The position numbers and the translations under genes were made by a program. A DNA stretch of 64,000 nt from Glutinoglossum americanum (taxonomy: Eukaryota; Ascomycota; Geoglossomycetes; Geoglossales; Geoglossaceae). The DNA lies in NCBI GenBank assembly GCA_020080175.1, contig JAGHQL010000081.1:1-64000 (forward strand). The letters run 5' to 3'. The notes below the pieces were generated by a model, which saw only the letters and a program-made list of their open reading frames with translations, was not told where the DNA came from and made no database searches. Each line of letters begins with the position of its first letter. Positions within the stretch are counted from its first letter, which is position 1. Shown piece after piece: positions 57,793 through 64,000 of the stretch.

Positions 57793-60103
57793 ATGACAGA
57801 CCAGGCACAGAATGACGAACTGTACCCTATTGCTGTTCTCATTGACGAACTTAAAGTAGGTTTCTGTTGTGGCTAGCGGAGCACTCACTCGAAGCATTCA
57901 ACAGCTGCTGATTAAGTCCCGCAGCATGATGACGTACTCTTACGACTGAATGCTATCAGGCGCCTATCCACCATTGCTCTGGCGTTGGGCGCGGAACGTA
58001 CAAGGGAAGAACTGATTCCGTTCTTAGACGGTTAGTAGATGTTGGGTTCATAACTTATTCTGCGTGCCCTCATTAGTCTTCCATATACTGATTCTTCCTT
58101 CAGAATCAGTCGAGGACGAAGACGAGGTCCTGACAGCACTAAGTGACGAGCTCGGGGGTTTCGTGGAATACGTTGGAGGTCCGGAGTATGGCCACGTCCT
58201 TCTCTCGCCTCTAGAGAACCTTGCAGCCATCGAGGAGCCCCTAGTACGAGAGAAGGCAAGTATGGTCTCAGCTGCTATCAAACAGCTCCAAGTCCACTAA
58301 TTTCCAACAGGCCGTCGAGTCCCTCAATAAGATATGCGAACAATTATCTCAACAACAGGTAGAGGAATTCTTCATACCTCTCGTGGTCCGTTTGTCGAAA
58401 GCCGACTGGTTTACCTCGAAAATATCTGCTACCGGCTTATATAATGTCCCCTATGGCAAAGCCACGCCGCCCTCCCAAGAAGGGTTGCGACAACAATTCG
58501 GGCATCTCGTTCACGACGAAACCCCCATGGTTCGTCGACAAGCCGCAAATAATCTCGCAAAATTTGTCAAGGAAATGCCCGCAACAATTGTGGTTGAGGA
58601 AATGATTCCCCTATTCCAGCACCTTGCAAGCGACGACCAAGACAGTGTACGGTTATTGACAGTCGATATCCTTATTGCTATTGCCGAAGTGGTTCCTAAG
58701 GAACAACAGTCCAGTCATGGAGTTTTGCTGACATCTCTACGGAGCCTATTTGGCGACAAGAGCTGGAGGGTACGGTACATGGTTGCAGACAGATTTGAGA
58801 AGGTCAGAGTCCAATTAAGCCCGCGTGAACCAAACTAACGGAGCACTCTTTAGATCGCAAAAGCTGTGGACGAAGAAGTTGTCACACGCGACCTAGTTCC
58901 GGCATTTGTAAAGTTATTGAAAGATACAGAGGCTGAGGTACGAACGGCAATTGCGGGGCAAATTCCAGGTGCGCAAGTCTATTTGTGGGCTACCTGAACA
59001 ACAGAACTTACTTATATATGAAAGGGTTTTGCGGCTTACTTGATCGGGAAACCCTTCTCAACGAAATCATGACCAGTGTTGAAGACCTAGTATCAGATTC
59101 ATCGCAACACGTGCGGGCCGCTCTTGGAACTCAGATCAGTGGTCTTGCACCTATCCTGGGCAAAGAAGAGTAAGCCGCGAGTCAAGAGTATGCATAGAAT
59201 TATTTGCTGACACGAAACCTTTCTAGAACAATTTCGCATCTGTTGCCCATGTTTTTACAGATGCTCAAGGATGAGTTCCCTGACGTCCGACTCCATATCA
59301 TCTCGAAGCTTGAATTAGTTAACAAAGGTAACCCCAAGTCCTCGTACCCCTAAAGTTAAACACTAACGGTCATAGTAATCGGTATTGAGCTACTTTCACA
59401 GTCACTTCTTCCAGCAATTGTTCAGCTTGCCGAAGATAAACAGTGGCGTGTTCGTCTCGCCATAATTGAATATATCCCTCTGCTGGCTAGCCAGCTCGGC
59501 GTCAAGTTCTTCGATGAGAAGCTTGGCACGCTGTGTATGAGCTGGCTAGGAGACACGGTCTTCTCAATTCGCGAAGCAGCCACACAGAACCTCAAGAAGT
59601 TGACCGAGGTATTTGGTGTAGAATGGGCAAGGTCTACCATAATCCCTAAGGTCATGGCCATGGGTTCACACCCAAACTATCTCTATCGAATGACTACGTG
59701 CTTCGCAATCTCGGTAATCCCTTTCACCTTTTTGAAAGCCATCGACTTGCTAACATTGTTCTCTTAGACCCTTGCCACGGCCATCAACCTTCAAGTCATT
59801 GAAGAATTTATTCTGCCAATGATGAATCAACTCATCTCAGATGAGATACCCAATATCCGATTCAACGTCGCAAAATCCTATCAAGTCCTAATTGACGTCC
59901 TTAAAAGGCTCCCCGCCGATACCACCATCCTCGCTATAGAAAAATCAGAAGGACCACCCCCAGCAGCCTCGCCGCGAGGCCTCGAGCTTGTGCAGCAACA
60001 GATCCTTCCAAACCTAGTGAAACTGCAGCAAGATGATGATGTGGATGTGCGGTATTTCGCAACAACGGCGGCAAGTTCGGTAGTGGATGCCATGCATACA
60101 TAG
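57793..60103 (+). CDS. Protein phosphatase 2A scaffold subunit A (PR65/Tpd3)
   Basis: HEAT-repeat scaffold that holds the PP2A catalytic and regulatory B subunits. Nine exons: 57793-57855, 57925-58030, 58104-58255, 58311-58802, 58854-58968, 59025-59169, 59227-59327, 59376-59713 and 59768-60103, giving 615 residues. HEAT repeats run the full length, with typical helix-turn text such as [80 protein letters not shown] and [21 protein letters not shown]-terminus: [20 protein letters not shown]. The third intron (58256-58310) starts with GCAAGT, a GC-AG intron; retaining it would meet a stop. All other introns are GT-AG, 48-73 nt. A Pro/Ala-rich loop sits between the last HEAT repeats. Confidence 0.96.
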
Positions 60104-60622
60104 CCCCAAAGAGTTTCGTTGTTTAATTTTGATGTCTGCGGTCCGAGGGAAAAGTCCTTCTGGTTCGATTTCGAACGAAACCTGTTTACTTAGAATATCA
60201 CGATGAAATACCTGCATAAACCATTCTTCCTCCTGCTTTTTCTCTCCGTGGCGTTAGTTCTCTCAAGCAGAAAACGGAAAAGCTCAAGAGGTGGATGAGT
60301 TCTTCTAGATCTTTGAGCATCGGGAAGCAGCTAAAGACAGGCACACGTCTGAGGTAAGATGGTGGTACATCTCAAGTTGAGTGATTTGGAGGACCTCTTC
60401 CTGTGGTCACTGAGCAGCGAGCATTAAGCTCTAGGTTCCATCATCCAGTTCAACCTAAAAGTAATCGTAACTCGAATTTGTAAATCGTCTTGTCCCTAGT
60501 AGCCTCAAGCGACCCTCGATTCAAAAACTTGTAGTTTATATAATTAGCGGACTGTCTTGAGCGTGCCGCTTGTTAAATTCATACATCTATACCGAAACTC
60601 TTAGCGGAGGTCCCAAAAAACA
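60104..60622. other. Gap between PP2A-A and the EFM4-like gene
   Basis: 519 bp with the PP2A-A 3' flank and the likely EFM4 promoter. No gene or repeat is supported. Confidence 0.45.
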
Positions 60623-61470
60623 ATGGCTGGGACCACCGAGAGCGAACCACTCCAACCAAGCCAACTCGGCACAAAAGACTAGTAAAAATGCTTTTCCCCA
60701 AAGTTCCTCCTAAAATCCGGTGACTAACTGTACTCTTTCCTGCAGCTGGGACTCCACTTACACATCTGAGATCTCAAACTTCACTACCAACCCCGCTGAC
60801 GAGGGAACAATTTGGTTCTCGGATTCCGCTGCTGAAGAAAAAATACTAGCCTACCTAACATCTGAGCCTACCATACCGTCGCCAGCGACATGGCTAGATC
60901 TTGGTACAGGAAATGGACATCTCCTATTCCTCCTACGGGAGACCCTCGCAGATGAGGGCAAAGAGGAAGACACACTAGTTGGTGTGGATTACTCAGATAA
61001 AAGCATTGAGCTGGCTAAGTCGATTGCAAAGGAACGAGGACTGGGGGAGAGCGATGTGCAGTTTGTAATATGGGACATCACGCACGACGAGCCAAGTGTG
61101 TCTTGGGCACCCAGGGAAGGGTTTGACGTCATCCTGGACAAGGGAACTTTTGATGCAGTCTCTCTCAGCGAGGAGGCTGGGAGAGACGGGCGAGCAGCGT
61201 TGGAAAGATATGGACTGAGGGTGGCAGAGCTGATAAAGCGGGGTGGCCTATTTCTGATAACAAGCTGTAATTGGACGGAGGATGAGCTTAAAGGAATATT
61301 CGAGGCCAGCGGAAGTGAGTTTAATTATGATCATTTGGGAGATTAGCGTTGACCACAGAACAGAACTCTCTTACCATTTAGCAATCAAGTATCCATCCTT
61401 CACCTTTGGTGGGAAGAGGGGACAGACCATATCGTCCGTCTGCTTTCGGCGGAAACTGGAAGAAGTATGA
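60623..61470 (+). CDS. EFM4: EFM4/METTL10-like lysine methyltransferase
   Basis: SAM-dependent methyltransferase expected to modify a lysine of translation elongation factor eEF1A, as yeast Efm4 does. Three exons, 60623-60681, 60746-61314 and 61382-61470, give 238 residues. The first junction makes LGTKDY-WDSTYTSEISNF, a family hallmark. Others: motif I LDLGTGNGHLLFLL, VGVDYSDKSIELAK, FDVILDKGTFDAVSLS, GGLFLITSCNWTEDEL and the C-terminal YPSFTFGGKRGQTISSVCFR. Introns are 64 and 67 nt; the second follows a GTGAGT donor, and reading through it gives a premature stop. The gene is convergent with another class I methyltransferase, with only 9 bp between the stop codons. Confidence 0.93.
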
Positions 61471-61479
61471 AGAGTGATT

Positions 61480-62526
61480 CTATCCTTCTACAATCCTAAA
61501 ATTACGTGCCAGTATTGCCATCACGAGCCACTTCTTCCGTTCGAACACATCTTCCAACCCCCGGTCTACCTTCCAGGCTCTTTCATTCCCCTGCGCATCC
61601 CTCTCCAGGATACTTTCGACTACTAAGCCCTCCTCCACGGCCACATCAAAAAATCGTGCCAAATTCGCACGCCCGGTATGGAAACCCGCTATTACGAATA
61701 CCTTGGCAACTCGAGTTTTGGAAAGGAAATATAGCATAGAGTGAGCGAGATTTCGATGCTGTCCGGGCATCCAAAAGACATCTGCAGCCAGTATTACGTT
61801 GAATTTACCCTTGGACGCAGTTGACAGCTCATCCGAGAGCAGCCCCCATATGTGTCCTTGCACAGACACACAAGGCTGAATAGATGACGGGATGTTTCTT
61901 GATATGTTTAGAGAGATATTTTCCAATATCTCTGGTGCCGGGTAGTCTGTATTTGAGAGATCCCTTTGTGAGCCATTATAGGTGGGAGGAGAAAAGAAAA
62001 AATACACTTTAAATGTTGCTAAAAATTACCTGATATCACAACCTAGAGACTTTTCAGCCCTCAAAGTTTTTCTCATACGGAAAACTCTAGGGAGATTGCA
62101 TACCTCTTCCGCACCAGCCAGAGCACTGATAATTCCAGCAAGCCCACTCCCTGTATAAGTAAGCAAAAGAACATGAGTAATGCCTATGCACTGCGCCAGC
62201 AGCGCCAATAACCAACCTGCACCAAGCTCGAGCACACGTTCCCCTCTGACACGCCACATTAAATCATCTCCCGAGACCAACTCCGCAAGCTGCACACTCG
62301 CATTCCACAGATAATGCGCAAAAAGCCGAACATCCTCCGCCTTCGGATCCACAAGCCTAAGCTCTATATCACCAAAGCAGCTAGACTTATAAATTACACT
62401 GTTGCCAGGCTCGCCATGCTGATTCCGCACATCGTCAGTGAAAATGAGGCCTATCGCGGACGAGAAGATGTCTTCTGGCTCAGGAGAGCTGATGCTCGGG
62501 AGGTCGATTTTATCAGTGAGGAGCAT
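61480..62526 (-). CDS. Class I (METTL21/Nnt1-like) methyltransferase
   Basis: Four exons, 62526-62217, 62150-62104, 62042-62030 and 61946-61480, give 278 residues. SAM-binding motif I is split by the first intron: VLELGAG-SGLAGIISALAG. The 13-nt third exon encodes VVIS, and its junction gives SDYPAPEILENI, as expected for this family. Later text is VSVQGHIWG, FNVILAADVFWMPGQHRNLA, VFVIAGFHTGRANLARFFD and FERKKWLVMAILAR. The N-terminal FTDDVRNQHGEPG segment matches fungal proteins often labelled nicotinamide N-methyltransferase. True substrates are more likely protein lysines, as in the METTL21 superfamily, but this is uncertain. It does not look like EFM7. The 66-nt first intron has no stop and keeps frame. 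Confidence 0.88.
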
Positions 62527-64000
62527 TATGTGTTCTGCGGCAAAAGCAAAGAAGCCTGTGGGAGAGAAGATTATTTATGTTGGTGGTTTCTTTATCCGAC
62601 ACCACTTCAACCCTCATGCTCCTATAAAACAAATAGCAAGACCAGTGCCAACCACAGACCCACACAATTGTTAGGCAGAGGTTCAAGGTATTTAATTAGC
62701 AAAACATATTGTGTAATTCATTAAAGCTAGAATAATACCCTCAGGCTTTAGTTAGTAGGTCTCCTGTACCATAGGCCCCGCCACAACCAAGCCCCACGTA
62801 ATTACAGTTCAGATCCTACATACGTAGAAGCTATACCTGCGGGACCGTAACCCATTTGTTCGAGTAGCTTCTAAAGTAAAGAGCCCAGGTAACTCTATAT
62901 ATGCTATATAAGTAACCTTAGGCCGCCTCAGGTGAAGGTAATTAAATTGATGCAACCGAATATTGCCCTGAGGACACCAGGAACCAACTAATCCTCCTGT
63001 CGCCATCGTGGAGGATTGAAGAAAAATGAAAATAAAGCAACGCTAAGACTCGAAATGAAAGGCCCGGTGGATTAATTAGCCCACATATCTCTCTGCCGTT
63101 TGATTAGATACGGCTTTTGTTTATTTAGTATGTTAAATAAACCCGCAGTCCACGCGAATAAACGAACAAGATGCTTTCCAAACTCAGTATTAAATAACCG
63201 GATACCAGTGGCGATCTCCCTCTATCCAATTATATATGGAAATTGATTTTAAATATAGGTTACTTGACCGAATGAGAGTAGGGAGGGGGTAGATTTTACC
63301 TCCTGTGTAATAGGTAAGAAATTCTTCTTGACGTGTGTACGCTGCCAGGGTTCATACTCTCCCGTGGATGTTGTGTATCTGTTAGGGTTGCAGTATCTAT
63401 TGACGAATTGTTTTAGTCCACGCGTCTGTGCTCTATGGGCCTCTATCACGCGGTATCACTTTTATGACCCACGCTAGTCCATGTATACCCGCGCTTGATG
63501 TGAGAACAGCCCGCAGTTGTGATTCCATGGGTGTTTGCAGCCACACCTCGATCTAGAGCAAACTTGATGTATTGAAGGGTAACAGCCACAGTTGTGCGGT
63601 CATCGGTACCGCATCGACACACTAAATAGGCAGAGCTGATTGAATTGAATAGCAGGCGTAGAAATTAAAGAGTAATGTCAGTCCCAATGCTAGAGCCGCC
63701 ACCCGCTGAAGTCTATAAAGCAAAACGCCCGCTCCCCGGACAAGCCTCCATCTAAACTCCGGGAGTGACAACAAGCTGAACGAGATGAAGGCAGGTCCCT
63801 ACTAACGGCAGAATCAGAAGCCAGTTTTCGCACCGAGCTCCGAGTAGAAATTGCACTGCAGCACGTGGCTGCGTTTCCCCGACTCCTCATTGTAAATGTG
63901 GCATCCAACACGGGCTGCATTAGGGGGCGTGTAGACTACAGCGGACACGCAGGTCAGTGGCATTCTAGCGTAGCTACTATGGTTATACTAACGGTGAAGT
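62527..64000. other. Gene-free right end
   Basis: 1.47 kb with no supported gene. The part from 62680 to 63450 is AT-rich. An inverted repeat with perfect 9-bp arms (TAGAAGCTA and TAGCTTCTA) lies at 62825-62833 and 62865-62873. Frames here are short and unlike proteins. A decayed repeat is possible, but none is recognisable. Confidence 0.5.

Noticed and set aside
61480-62526. Assignment of the last methyltransferase as EFM7
   Set aside because: Its N-terminal and motif text differ from the EFM7 pattern I know; only the general methyltransferase class is supported.

Overview
This is nuclear DNA of a filamentous ascomycete, most likely an intron-rich member of Pezizomycotina. Small GT-AG introns (mostly 47-130 nt, with TACTAAC- or CTAAC-like branch points) interrupt most genes. 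The proteins are fungal in type: ERG24 sterol reductase, a Vam7-type SNARE with a PX domain, an Mrl1-type receptor and a BGL1-type beta-glucosidase. The eight introns of the beta-glucosidase and ten exons of the Phe-tRNA synthetase beta gene suggest an early-diverging class such as Pezizomycetes. That placement is inference from intron density only.

I find 23 protein-coding genes. Spliced models were built by hand: splice sites were read from the sequence, the phase was checked across every junction, and residues at each junction were compared with the known families. Left part (1-17.9 kb): CLU1 (-), a 933-residue unknown (+), a gene-free 5 kb, a 346-residue unknown (+), a pyrimidine/G-rich low-complexity block, and a four-TM membrane protein (-). 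Middle (20-41.8 kb): GH3 beta-glucosidase (+), ADP/ATP carrier (+), a disordered protein (+), NDUFAF5-like complex I assembly factor (-), dynactin p62 (+), Vam7-like SNARE (-), EB1 (-), F-box/WD40 protein (-), ribosomal protein eS7 (-) and Arp2/3 subunit ARPC5 (-). Right part (46-62.5 kb): Rab5 GTPase (+), ERG24 (-), Mrl1-like receptor (+), a small BTB protein (-), FIT2/Scs3 (-), Phe-tRNA synthetase beta (-), PP2A scaffold A subunit (+), EFM4-like methyltransferase (+) and a second class I methyltransferase (-).

Most genes are housekeeping. Several share themes without forming a metabolic cluster: mitochondria (CLU1, carrier, NDUFAF5), cytoskeleton and transport (dynactin p62, EB1, ARPC5), endosome/vacuole traffic (Rab5, Vam7, Mrl1), ER lipids (ERG24, FIT2) and translation (eS7, Phe-tRNA synthetase, EFM4, CLU1). 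Several neighbours are divergent pairs with short shared upstream regions (NDUFAF5/dynactin p62, ERG24/Mrl1, PheRS/PP2A-A). One convergent pair (the two methyltransferases) has only 9 bp between stop codons.

I saw no RNA gene, CRISPR array, viral element or recognisable transposon, and no convincing new multi-gene system. The observations most worth a second look are gene-architecture oddities: a 13-nt micro-exon, in-frame introns that can be read through, a GC-AG intron, a NAGNAG acceptor, a heptamer repeat ladder and a 13-bp repeat abutting the Rab5 start. Three or four conserved-looking proteins have no assigned function.
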